64,000 nt of DNA, from the NCBI GenBank assembly GCA_948567375.1, contig OX419760.1, positions 1,116,001 through 1,180,000 on the forward strand. Reading direction: 5' to 3'. The notes beneath the pieces were generated by a model. That model saw only the letters and a program-made list of their open reading frames with translations, searched no databases and had not been told where the DNA came from. Of this stretch, positions 10,469 through 19,640 are shown piece after piece. The DNA comes from Lunularia cruciata (lineage: Eukaryota; Streptophyta; Marchantiopsida; Lunulariales; Lunulariaceae). Position 1 is the stretch's first letter. Every line of letters begins with the position of its first letter. Both the position numbers and the translations under genes were made by a program.

Positions 10469-13040
10469 GTGACGCCTCGCCTCTTTCTAAAGTGCACCCT
10501 TTTTCTTTCAACTTGTGAGCCTTAATCATGAAGATTTTGCAATAGCCAATCTGTAAGGAAGATGGGGTGTTTATGATTAATTACCTTCCACCCCAAGGAG
10601 AATTGCACCTTCAAGGGGAAGTTGCCACAAAAGGAATGCGCCACATAAGAACCAATAGCAATAGACCCAAATAAAGAGCCCAAAGCATAGCTATTCAATG
10701 AAAAACTCTGTCAAACAAGAAAACCTTTGGCAAGGAAACCCTTTGTCTTGAAGTGAGACCTTTGGCCGGAAAAGCCATTCAGCTTGGAAGTTTCTTGGCT
10801 TGAAATATCACAAGTAAATGTGGTGCCAGTAGATCAAGATCTACAATTAATGACCATTTTATTGTACCAACCACTAACATGTCCAAGTAGGTAATCTCAC
10901 CAAAGGGCATGATTACCAAAAACTTGTAATGGTTGTGCAATCACCTTAAATATCCACTTGGGGCTTGGATGCTTTCAATCTTTTCAGAATCAACCAAAGT
11001 GAGGCCTAGTGCACTTTCCTCACCCTTGGTAGGAAGTTCCTCAGTTAGACATTTGAAAATAACAAGAGAGTGTGTCTTGTGAGGAGGGTTAGGAAGTGAG
11101 AAGAACATTGTGAATGATGAGAGTGCAAAAGGAAAAATAAGTGGCTCTTCAAAGTAGCCTAGAAGGATAAGAACGGACCTGAATTGATCATCACTTCTCC
11201 ATGATTAGTTTTAAGAGCGGATTGTACTATATGCAAGAATTAGTCTGTGGCATGAAGTTAGCATTCTTCTTGTGGAATTAGAGTTGAGTGATCATGAATT
11301 GTTGTATGGAATTATGGAAAATCACAATCCAAGGCTAGAAAACCTGAGAAGGAATCTATTCCAACAAAGAGCATTGGTGGAGAGTGCTAGGGCTTAGATT
11401 TTCTACCTTGGCATTACTTTGGATAGCACTTGGACTCACCTAGACTTGACTATTGAAGCCAAGTTCAAGGCTATGTTTAGAGAAAATAAGACCAACAATG
11501 GTTGGTCTACTCCATGTATCAAAGATCCTAGGTGGAGGATCCTAGTAGAATAATTCATGAAGTTGTGAAAATTTAGACAAATAAGTTACTTGAACAATAA
11601 TTAAGCAATTTTCTTTGAGTATTTATACCAAAGAAAACTTGTAAATTGAGCAGCTATGTTCTAGGTGAGGGCAAGAGAGATTTTTGGAACAATGAATGAG
11701 GAAGGAGGAGTGACTTTGGTATCCCCCTCTGTTGTCTATTACTTGGAACTGGATTTGCTAACCCCAAAAGAAAAGAAGAAGTACCAGACCACTTCTTCCT
11801 TGTAGGGCATTTTCATGAGCGTTAATGTTCTGAAAGTATTTGGAGGAAAACATGGAATTTTGAATTTGCCTGCATAGCAAAATAAATGGAAGTGGAGGAA
11901 GCGTATAATACTTTGGGCTTTATGAAGTAGTAGTAGTAGGAGATTGCCATAGAGCTTGTACTTAGGAAACAACATGTGACTAATTTTGGACCAAAGGCAA
12001 AGGTACCAAGAGGATGAGGAGGATCCTTGTGGAAGAAGAAGAGGAAGATGAAAAAGTCTTAGACAAAGGTGGCACTAGACCACAACCAGATCCCACTCTT
12101 ATGGCAAGCAAACAATTGTTCACAAGGATCATAATTTGGTCAGACAAGGATGTGGCTAAGGACCAAGGCAAAAGAAGTGCTCAAGGCAAAAGATGTGGGC
12201 TCTTGTTGGGACAAGGAAGGACATCAGGCTGAAGGTGGGCTTTTAGGAGAGAAAGAGAAACAAGACAAAGGGTTATCCAAGAGAGAGGTACCAACTATAT
12301 GAGAAAAGGTATTTAAGTAGAGGGAACCTACCATCTTTGTTGAGATCTAGAAGGAGAAGAGTGGACCTTTGGCTTCTTTCAAAATGGTAAGAGTGGAGAG
12401 TTTGAGCAAGAGGAGGCTAGGCTGGTCATGGTACTGCCACTATCTCAACTAGTGGTGTACAAGATCTGCCCAACATTAGAGTTGATGAAGCAACTCCTCC
12501 TTGCATATGTAGAGTGCACTAAGAAGATTACCAATTATGTTATAATTATTACCCATTTGCATCAATTTGCACAAGGAGTAGAATTGGAGAAAATGAAGGT
12601 GTGGGATGAGTTAAGGGAAGTTTGTGCTCAAAACTTAGAGATAGGTAAACAAAGTAATGACTTGGTGGAAGAGGTGGCCAAGCTAAGGGTAGAAAGTGCA
12701 GCCTTGGAGAATTCCTTCTCCAAGGCTGATCAAGAAGAGAGGATGTTGAGGCAAAAAGTGTTTGAGTCCAAGGACAAAGTAGTGCATCACCAAGTTCAGC
12801 TTGAAAAGAAAGAGAAGGTCCAAGTAGAAGAAGCTGATGCACTTAAAGAGGAAGTGGAAAAGGTGAAGGTGGTCCTTGTAGCAGCAGCAGTTTGTCATCA
12901 AGAGGAGCTACAAGTGGCTAAGATATAGGTGAAGAAAGCATCAAGAAAAATTTGGGGCACTTAATTCTCCTTTTCAGTCACTTTGAATTTGTATCCTCAT
13001 GGGAATGACCTGTTCTTATCTTTATATTATTAGTTGTCAC
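10469..13040 (+). mobile_element. Element D: unclassified insertion splitting the RT of element C
   Basis: A 2.57-kb block starts TGTGACGCC and ends GTTGTCACA, giving 6-bp terminal inverted repeats (TGTGAC/GTCACA) of the TG...CA kind used by LTR retroelements. It lies inside a codon run of the RT of element C: QHQYQ on the left, LNPKYLLLVKDKIDK on the right. The flanks ccagt and ccgct can be read as a decayed duplication of ccagc. I do not see two LTR copies, so it may be a solo or truncated LTR derivative with extra sequence. It carries the coiled-coil ORF at 12428-12928; the part from 10469 to about 11300 has no clear gene. Confidence 0.6.
12428..12928 (+). CDS. Coiled-coil hypothetical protein in element D
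   Basis: An open frame of 166 codons without internal stops. Residues from about 50 onward are strongly heptad-like and rich in Glu, Lys, Val and Leu (for example LVEEVAKLRVES and ADALKEEVEKVKVVL), predicting a long coiled coil. The first 45 residues are more hydrophobic. No enzyme motif, zinc finger or signal peptide is visible. Related broken frames lie upstream at about 11380-11550 and, on the opposite strand, at 13590-14760. I infer a structural (gag-like or accessory) ORF of a retroelement, not a host gene. Confidence 0.4.
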   Translation: MVLPLSQLVVYKICPTLELMKQLLLAYVECTKKITNYVIIITHLHQFAQGVELEKMKVWDELREVCAQNLEIGKQSNDLVEEVAKLRVESAALENSFSKADQEERMLRQKVFESKDKVVHHQVQLEKKEKVQVEEADALKEEVEKVKVVLVAAAVCHQEELQVAKI

Positions 13041-13580
13041 ACCGCTCAATCCAAAGTATTTGCTTTTGGTGAAGGACAAGATTGATAAGTATCTATGTCT
13101 TGGTATCATTTTCTTGTTACTCAACAATGATTTGTATCTCCAATGATGGTAGTACCCAAGAAGAAGACTAGTAAGATCAAAGTATGCAAATATTTCCAAA
13201 AGTTGAATACTGCCACAAAAAGGGATCACCATCTCCTACCCTTCAATAACACAGTTTAAGACAAAGTGGCACAACACAAATGCTATAGTTTTTTGTATGG
13301 CTTTGTGGTATACAACCATTTTTCCATTTAGGAGGAGGATAGGGATAATACCAATTTCACAACCAATTAAGTAACATATGCTTACAACCAGATGTTATTT
13401 GGCATGTGCAACATTCTTGCAACTTTCCAATTAAAATGATTGCAATTTTCAATGATTACTTGCGGAAGTTCATGGAGATCTTATTGATGACTTTTGTGTC
13501 TTTGGTTGAAGAACTAACCGATTATTGTTTCTATGCTAAAACTTTAAGAGATGTAGTTCTACCAGATTGTCCTTGCACCC
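13041..13580 (+). pseudogene. Element C RT, continuation after element D
   Basis: Reading across frameshifts gives LNPKYLLLVKDKIDKYLCLG, then MMVVPKKK, KIKVCKYFQKLNTATKRDHH, CYSFLYGF, YAYNQMLFGMCNILATFQ and NDYLRKFMEIL. The catalytic block follows as DDFCVFG after a one-base shift. This is the ordered RT core of a Tat/Athila-like gypsy element. Stops and shifts make it non-functional. It ends where the tandem repeats at 13588 begin, so the rest of pol is missing. Confidence 0.75.
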
Positions 13581-13587
13581 AAGAAAT

Positions 13588-14110
13588 CTCTCCAAGGACC
13601 TGCAAAGCTAATTCTCAAGACTCTTCCAATTTGGTCTCTTAGTCCAAAATCAAGCTTTGAATCTCCTCTTGCAACCCCGCAACAAATTTTGACCAAATAA
13701 CAGACTACTCCTCTTCATTCATTTGTTGATTCCTCTCTCCACAAAAGGTGAAAACACTCAGAAATAAATATGCTACCTCTCCAAGGACTTGAAAAGCTAA
13801 TTCACAAAACCCACTCTCCCAATTTGGTCTCTTAGTCTAGAATCAAGCTTTGAACCTCCTCTACTAGCTCTGCAATAGATTTTTACTAAAGAAAAAGTAC
13901 ATGTCTTCACTTGATGGTTGATATCCCTCTCCACAAAAGGGAACAGCCATCAAAAATAAATTTACCACCCCTCCAAGGACCTGCAAAGCTAACTCTCAAG
14001 ACGCACTCTCCCAATTTGGTCTCTCAGTCCAGAATCAAGCTTTGGACCTCCTCTTGCAGCTGTGTGACAGCTTCAGAGTATAGAACAAACTATTCTCACT
14101 CTACGAGTGA
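13588..14110 (-). repeat. About 190-bp tandem repeat, three copies
   Basis: The word tccaaggac(c/t)tg starts copies at 13591, 13780 and 13972 (periods 189 and 192). Each copy includes caatttggtctct(t/c)agtc, then aatcaagctttg(a/g)a and cctcctct. The third copy fades near 14110. On the minus strand the units read as Leu/Glu-rich coiled-coil-like fragments, similar in style to the ORF of element D, with stops. Further minus-strand pieces of this kind continue to about 14760 (MEMVWDQLVRIVEEVAK). Confidence 0.7.
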
Positions 14111-14857
14111 AGCAACAATTAGCTATTTTCTCAATGGGCAAGGTTCTAGGCTAGGTGGATTGTTGAGATATAGAGCTCTCATTGGCTGCAAGATGGTTCC
14201 CTAGTCTCTATCTTTTGAGAAGCATTTCTGCCTCAAAACCAGGAATTTATAGGAATTTGCATGCTCAAGCAATTTGGGACCCCAAATCCTTGATCGGAGT
14301 GAAAGTGCCCTATCCACTATCATGCATGCCTATGTGGCATTAGATTCTGGTCTTGGTTTTGGCTCACCTTCAGCGTCTGTGCTTCCCTTATCCCAATTTC
14401 TATCCTTCTTGCTTAACACTAATTTGGATATAACAAGAATAGCATAACTCCTATTTGCCTGCTAGTGTTGACCAACCCTTACTATGGTAATCCCTACCAC
14501 AAAAAAAAAATATTATTGTTTGTCTCCCTTCCTAATGCATATTTATATGGTTGCCAAAATTAGGAGTATAAGAATGTTAGTGAAGTCTATTGGACAACTA
14601 TTGCAGGCACTCATCAGTATAAACCTTCACCATTAGAACATGCACCTTAGACCCCAAATCTCAAGACTTCAACTTCTTCAAGGAGGATTTTGCTACCTCC
14701 TCTACAATTCTAACCAGTTGGTCCCACACCATCTCCATCCTTGCCAAGTCCACGGTATACGAACAAAAATGGGTATAAGTCTAGAGTTGAGTACCACATG
14801 TTTAACTAAGGAAACCTAGCCAATTGCCAACACTAGCCGCTACAATCATTAGCTCGT

Positions 14858-15196
14858 GACACTATCAACACTCTCTCAATATCTAATATCAATATCTAAT
14901 TCTCATAGTGTTACGTTGTAGATTCGGTAATTGGGAGCCGTCAATCTAACCTCCGAAGGCTTTTGACACTATCAACACTCTCTCAAGCTAACATCAATAT
15001 CTAATTCTCTTAGTGTTACGCTGTAGAAACGCTGTAGATTCGGTAATTGAGAGCCGTCAATCTAACCTCCGAAGGCTTTTGACACTATCAACACTCTCTC
15101 AAGCTAACATCAATATCTAATTCTCTTAGTGTTACGCTGTAGAAACGCTGTAGATTCGGTAATTGAGAGCCGTCAATCTAACCTCCGAAGGCTTTT
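14858..15196 (+). repeat. Tandem repeat of 107, 116 and 116 bp
   Basis: Copies start at gacactatcaacactctctc at 14858, 14965 and 15081 and end with aacctccgaaggctttt. Copies 2 and 3 look identical base for base. Copy 1 is diverged and lacks a 9-base duplication (acgctgtaga repeated) that both later copies carry. So the 9-base duplication came first and the 116-bp unit was copied afterwards, recently. No coding frame is evident. Confidence 0.9.
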
Positions 15197-15797
15197 GTCC
15201 AATTGCACGAAGCCGATGACATATATGAATCTACTAGTCAAAATTGGAAAGGTGACATTACGAATGTGTTGTACGGAATCCAACACATACCCATAGGAAA
15301 TTTATTCTTCTTCAGAAAGTGAGGTAGTTAAGTCTTGTGATTCGAGCAACTTATTCTCATCCTTCTACTTGAATAAACAAAACAAAGAACAAAGCCGCAA
15401 AAGTTAGCGTGGTATGGAAACGGAGTTCTGCAATTTTAGGACAAGGCACTCTTTTACTTTTGAGTCCAATTTTCTCTGGTCCCTTCGTTTTGTATCACAG
15501 CTCGATGACAACATCATTACTCATTCGAAATTCAATCATACCCGAACTAGATAACATCTGAATACTCTCTACGGAATCAACATTTGGAGAAAAAATCAAA
15601 GGAAGTCAACTGTTTTATTTTGGAAACTGAAACAATTTAAGATTGATCTTTGTCCGAAAGCGAAAAGTTGCACCACTGGTGACAAAGAAAACTATCAGAG
15701 AAAATTCTGAATTCCATTTCCACCAGAAATGGTTCTCCTGAAACCTTAGTGCAAATCGAGATTTAGATCCTTGAACTCGGCTATTTCTCACAATTTG

Positions 15798-15995
15798 GCT
15801 CCATTGAAAAAGGGTGTCCTTCACAATGTAGCTCCTTTGGAAACGGGTATCCTCCATAATTTAGCTCCTTTGGAAACGGGTGTCCCCCATAATTTAGCTC
15901 CTTTGGAAACGGGTGTCCTCCATAATTCAGCTCCTTAGAAAACGGGTGTCCCTCACATTTCAGCTCCTTTGATATTCAAAACAACGAAGGGAATT
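15798..15995 (+). repeat. 33-bp minisatellite, about six units
   Basis: The word gctcc recurs at 15798, 15831, 15864, 15897, 15930 and 15963, an exact 33-bp period with substitutions only. A consensus unit includes cctttggaaacgggtgtcc and ccataattta. The period equals 11 codons. A minus-strand frame stays open through the array (repeat core YGGHPFPKEL) and a plus-strand frame is open except for one stop (APLETGVLHNL). There is no start codon for the minus frame, so I call a repeat and not a gene. Confidence 0.9.
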
Positions 15996-16663
15996 AAATG
16001 TGATCTGGCGCGGGAGTCTGTAATGCAGCTATCAACTTGTGCTTCCTGCGTAAAACGAATACAAACTGAGTACATTTAGATTGGCTTTAATAGTACATTT
16101 TACACTGTCTTGGAAAACTTCGACCACTTTTAAGTCTTTTACCTGCAATACACGTAGTGTCTACCCCCGTGGCCCCAGATATTGATGGAATCTCTTCACT
16201 TTCGATTTTTTGTAACTGTGTCAGATACAAGATTTATTATTTCAGATTAGATATTCTAACGCAACCTTTCGCAAAATTTGAACCGCAAGAAGAAAGTCCT
16301 AGGTATTTTGTTACACTCATGTAATGTTGGCTAATCCTGAAATGCAGCATGAGATGAAATATTGTACGTAAAGAAATACAGAACCCGCTCCAAAACAACC
16401 CGGTTACGTACCCACGTCAAACTCTGAATCTTGATGGTAAAAATGGTCAAAACAATCTACGCTATACCAAAGTATATAGAGAGGCAACTATGAGTAACCC
16501 TGCAACCAAGATTAGCATAACAATTACTATGCATCAATGGTAGTTATAAACAGGAACTGCCTCGTCCAAGGAAGTCTGAGTCACGGGACCAACTGAAAAC
16601 GGAAGATGCAACGATTATTCAGTGAAGGCAAGCCATGAGTAAGATAGTATACCAGAGAGAGAT

Positions 16664-17643
16664 AACAAGAGTGATTCCATCATTGCACTTGGGTTATGAC
16701 AACCGGAGAATGCGAATTTAAGTTTTAATGCTTAAAATTAGCTTCAAACTGATGACTAGCCGGAGGTAATAGATTTTAAATCAGTAACGGTACTTTCCTA
16801 TATCAGCAACTGTACTTTTCTATTTGGTTTTGCGTGTGCAATTAGACTAACTATAGCAAAGAGGTTATCATTTGCGTAGTTTTATTATTTTGGAGGTGAT
16901 CCTATGTGAAATTCCCAGCCTGCGGAGAGACTTATCATGTGGAATGTCAAAATCTGCATAATTTAAAAAGAAAACAACGATAACAGAAGAGAATAGCATC
17001 AAGAATCTAGCGCCACTAATGTCAGAGTCGCAACACTAAAGAAGCTGAGCCAGGCAAAGTGGTATATATATATCGAGCATGCAGAGGTAAATCCCAATTT
17101 TCAACACTAAAGAAGCTGAGCCAGGCAAATTGGTATTATATATAGAGCATGCAGAGGGAAATCCCAATTTTCATACACGCAGAGAAAAGTCTCTGCACTA
17201 ACTCTAGAGAGAGAGCAATATATATATCAATTTGCCTAGCTCAGCTTTTTTAGTATGAAAATCTAACATTGGTTGCACTAGCAGATAACTTTCTTGATGT
17301 TATTCTATTTTTTTTCTCATTGTTTTCTTCTTAAACCACGCAGATTTTGACATTCCACATGATAAGTCTCTTGGCAGGCTGGGAATTTCACACAAGATCA
17401 CCTCCAAAACAATAAAACCACGCGTATGATCAACTCTTTGCTGTAGTCAGTTCAATTGCAAACTCAAGACCAAATAGAAAAGTACCGTTCCTGATATAGG
17501 TACTCACTGAATATTGCACGAGATTTTAAATCTACCATCTTCGGCTAGACATCAGTTTGGAGCCTAATTTTAAGCATCAAAACTTAAATTTGCATTCTCT
17601 GGTTCAGTCATAACCCAAGTGCAATGATGGAATCACTCTTGTT
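16664..17643. repeat. 980-bp imperfect inverted repeat (fold-back, about 420-bp arms)
   Basis: The left arm begins AACAAGAGTGATTCC at 16664; the right arm ends with its complement GGAATCACTCTTGTT at 17643. The arms pair nearly continuously to about 17083 and 17222, leaving a loop of roughly 140 bp. Shared landmarks are gtgaaattcccagcctg, cttatcatgtggaatgtcaa, taaaattag and aagctgagc(c/t)aggcaaa. By eye the arms are highly similar, with scattered substitutions and indels. No clear target-site duplication flanks them (agagat left, gaccaa right). It could be a fold-back transposon, an inverted duplication, or a source of hairpin RNA. Confidence 0.88.
17031..17171 (+). repeat. 71-bp tandem duplication in the inverted-repeat loop side
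   Basis: caacactaaagaagctgagc starts at 17031 and again at 17102. Each copy carries a TATA-like run (tatatata), a gagcatgcagag word (CATGCA, an RY-type motif in plant promoters) and aaatcccaattttca. The combination looks promoter-like, but no start codon or gene follows on either side that I can support. Confidence 0.8.
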
Positions 17644-17658
17644 GACCAACACGAGATA

Positions 17659-17925
17659 TCAAATTGAATGGTTTACCTCAGGTGGTCCATTGGTCGCTTG
17701 AGCTGATCCAAGTTTGCCACAGACAAAACATTGTTGAAATTCGTAGGTACAGTTCTGACCGGAATTTTCCCGTTGTGTGGGGCACAACAAAATGTACGTC
17801 AGCATCATTTGGGAAAGCATTACTGGAAGCAATGGCAACAAACGAGACCTAGAAACGAGTGTAACAAGAAAAGTTTGCCCGACTCGGTACTTTGTAAGGT
17901 TCTTTGCCTTCCCTACCGTTTGCAC
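17659..17925 (-). other. Possible exon-like open stretch, unassigned
   Basis: An 89-codon minus-strand frame ending 15 bp outside the big inverted repeat. Its end holds a CTYEFQQCFVCGKLG cluster. A CTGAG/GTAAAC donor-like site lies near 17684 and an acceptor-like ctcgtttctag near 17850, so part of it could be an exon. I do not recognise the protein, and other frames here are equally open, so this is weak. Confidence 0.2.
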
Positions 17926-17952
17926 TTACCGCTAAAATCTTTTGTCAGTTGA

Positions 17953-19159
17953 AGCATGTAGATAATAAATGTCATGCAAAAGATATATACATGATATATT
18001 CAAGAGTTTTCCTCAACCAACTTTTTCTATTGGAATTCGAGTCTACTTATCGAGGCTCAAAAGAAGCAAGTTTAATATAAATTTTGGCTTTTCGGTTTAA
18101 AAAATTGGCATGTCATCTATAATATTCAACAGTGTGCTCATGTTTATTATTAGACAGACTCATCCGTATTCCGTCTTATTTAGTCTGTTAGAAATTGAAT
18201 AACGTGATCATAATGTTAGCTGATCTAGACGATAGATACAGACCTCACAACCGGGAAAGCATATTCCACCCATATGATCTAACATCTATAAGCTCAAGTC
18301 GATACATGTAGACGAAGTGCTATTCATTTAATTTTGGTAGGATTATCAGTGCCGAACCTTTAATATGTGTTACCCCTTGAGGTACCTCAACTGCTCCTGC
18401 TGAATGACATAGTGTTTCACAATCAATGCGGTCATCGCATTCAAGTTTCGGTGGCAAATCCCCTCACAACTGCATGGTTTCCCAGTTCAGGTTTTACTTT
18501 AGTTTTTGCAAACGCAACCGTTACAATGCAGCTGACTGAAGTCATCAAAGCAAACAGAAGAAACTGTTGCAAGAACAACTCACTAATTTAAAAATTCACC
18601 TATAACCTGATCGCAGTGCAATACTCCACAAATAAAAGATAACACTAGACGTAGAGTTGATTATAACAATCCAGATCTAGGGTCAGACTCTGCTTAATAG
18701 ATGTAAAGCTGTCAATCGAGAAGATGTAAAGCTAACTACTGGTAACCTAATCTATAAGAGTCAGCAAAAGACACTAGGCGATTTTGTAGCTTCCCAAAAG
18801 CTTCTTGGCAAGGCAAGCACAGACCAACTGCGGCTAGAAGCATTGAATACGAACAATTGTCAAAACTATTCAGCAGAATTCCGATCAAGCTTAGCATGTT
18901 TATAGATGGGCTCAATAGAATTGCCTGTATCCATCTTATGTATAAATCTTATGCTGTCTGTAAAAGTATGTACAATTTCAGGAAGAGAGATTAATTATTT
19001 CAAAAAGTGTTTAGAAATCGGAGAAGATGTAATATATACAAATATTTGGTAGGAAAGGATGCAAGGTTAACCTTAGAAGATTGCCTCGCGTCGTCACAAA
19101 AAACACAGATAACTGGATCGTCCTTGTGATGTAGTTGCACCTTATAGACGTTTGCCACT
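17953..19159 (+). other. No supported gene
   Basis: About 1.2 kb of low-copy-looking sequence. The only open stretch of note is 18367-18591 (74 codons), which I do not recognise and which has no splice or promoter context to support it. Confidence 0.3.
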
Positions 19160-19321
19160 TTAGCCACCTCCAGAGGAAGCCTTCGGAGGGTCTTCGACTC
19201 TGGCTGCATCATCTGCAGGTTTCTTAGTTGCCTGTCCTCCACCCGCTTCGTTTTCTGGAGCGAGTACACCTTCGGCTCCAGTTGCTTCCCCGCTGGATTT
19301 TACCTCCGGATCCACCTGCTT
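19160..19321 (-). other. Possible terminal exon, Gly/Ala/Glu-rich
   Basis: A minus-strand frame of about 53 codons ends in TAA at 19162-19160. It reads VDPEVKSSGEATGAEGV, then ENEAGGGQATKKPADDAARV and SSGGG before the stop. Its composition is richer in G+C than the surroundings. An acceptor-like cttcctttcag lies just upstream on that strand. It could be the last exon of a host gene whose other exons I cannot find, or chance. Confidence 0.22.
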
Positions 19322-19385
19322 TCAGATCTGAAAGGAAGATGCCGTTCCTTTCAAAATTGATGATTCAGAATCAGATGATTCTGAA

Positions 19386-19453
19386 AGGAAAATTCAGGAA
19401 CCAAACATTGTTCTAGAATTATTTGGATCAATGTTTGGTTCCTGAATTTTCCT
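19386..19453. repeat. Perfect 25-bp palindrome with 18-nt loop
   Basis: The arm 19386-19410 (AGGAAAATTCAGGAACC then AAACATTG) is the exact reverse complement of 19429-19453, around the loop TTCTAGAATTATTTGGAT. Shorter palindromes crowd the left side: gaaaggaa/ttcctttc near 19330 and cagaatca/tgattctg near 19367. No transposon ends are visible. Confidence 0.9.
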
Positions 19454-19609
19454 GGAAAAGGGAGTCACATAGAACTTTAATTTTTTCAACAAGATCATCT
19501 TCAGGAGGGAATGATGAAGAACGGCGGGGCTCAACATCAGTTTGAGATGGTTAAATTTCGTCAGTTCCCCTCCAGGTCAAAAATGTCTGGAGGTCCTCCA
19601 ATGTCAATC

Positions 19610-19640
19610 ACTTAAGTTTCGATGAACTCGAAACTTAAGT
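19610..19640. repeat. Perfect 12-bp palindrome with 7-nt loop
   Basis: ACTTAAGTTTCG at 19610-19621 is the exact reverse complement of CGAAACTTAAGT at 19629-19640, around ATGAACT. It lies about 160 bp from the 25-bp palindrome. Confidence 0.85.

Noticed and set aside
6500-13040. An LTR pair for element C from the likeness of about 6785-6860 to 12993-13040
   Set aside because: Only about 50 bp are loosely alike, and 13040 is better explained as the end of element D.
16664-17643. A MITE of a known superfamily
   Set aside because: No target-site duplication of 2, 3, 8 or 9 bp is visible at the ends, and the arms are too long for a typical MITE.
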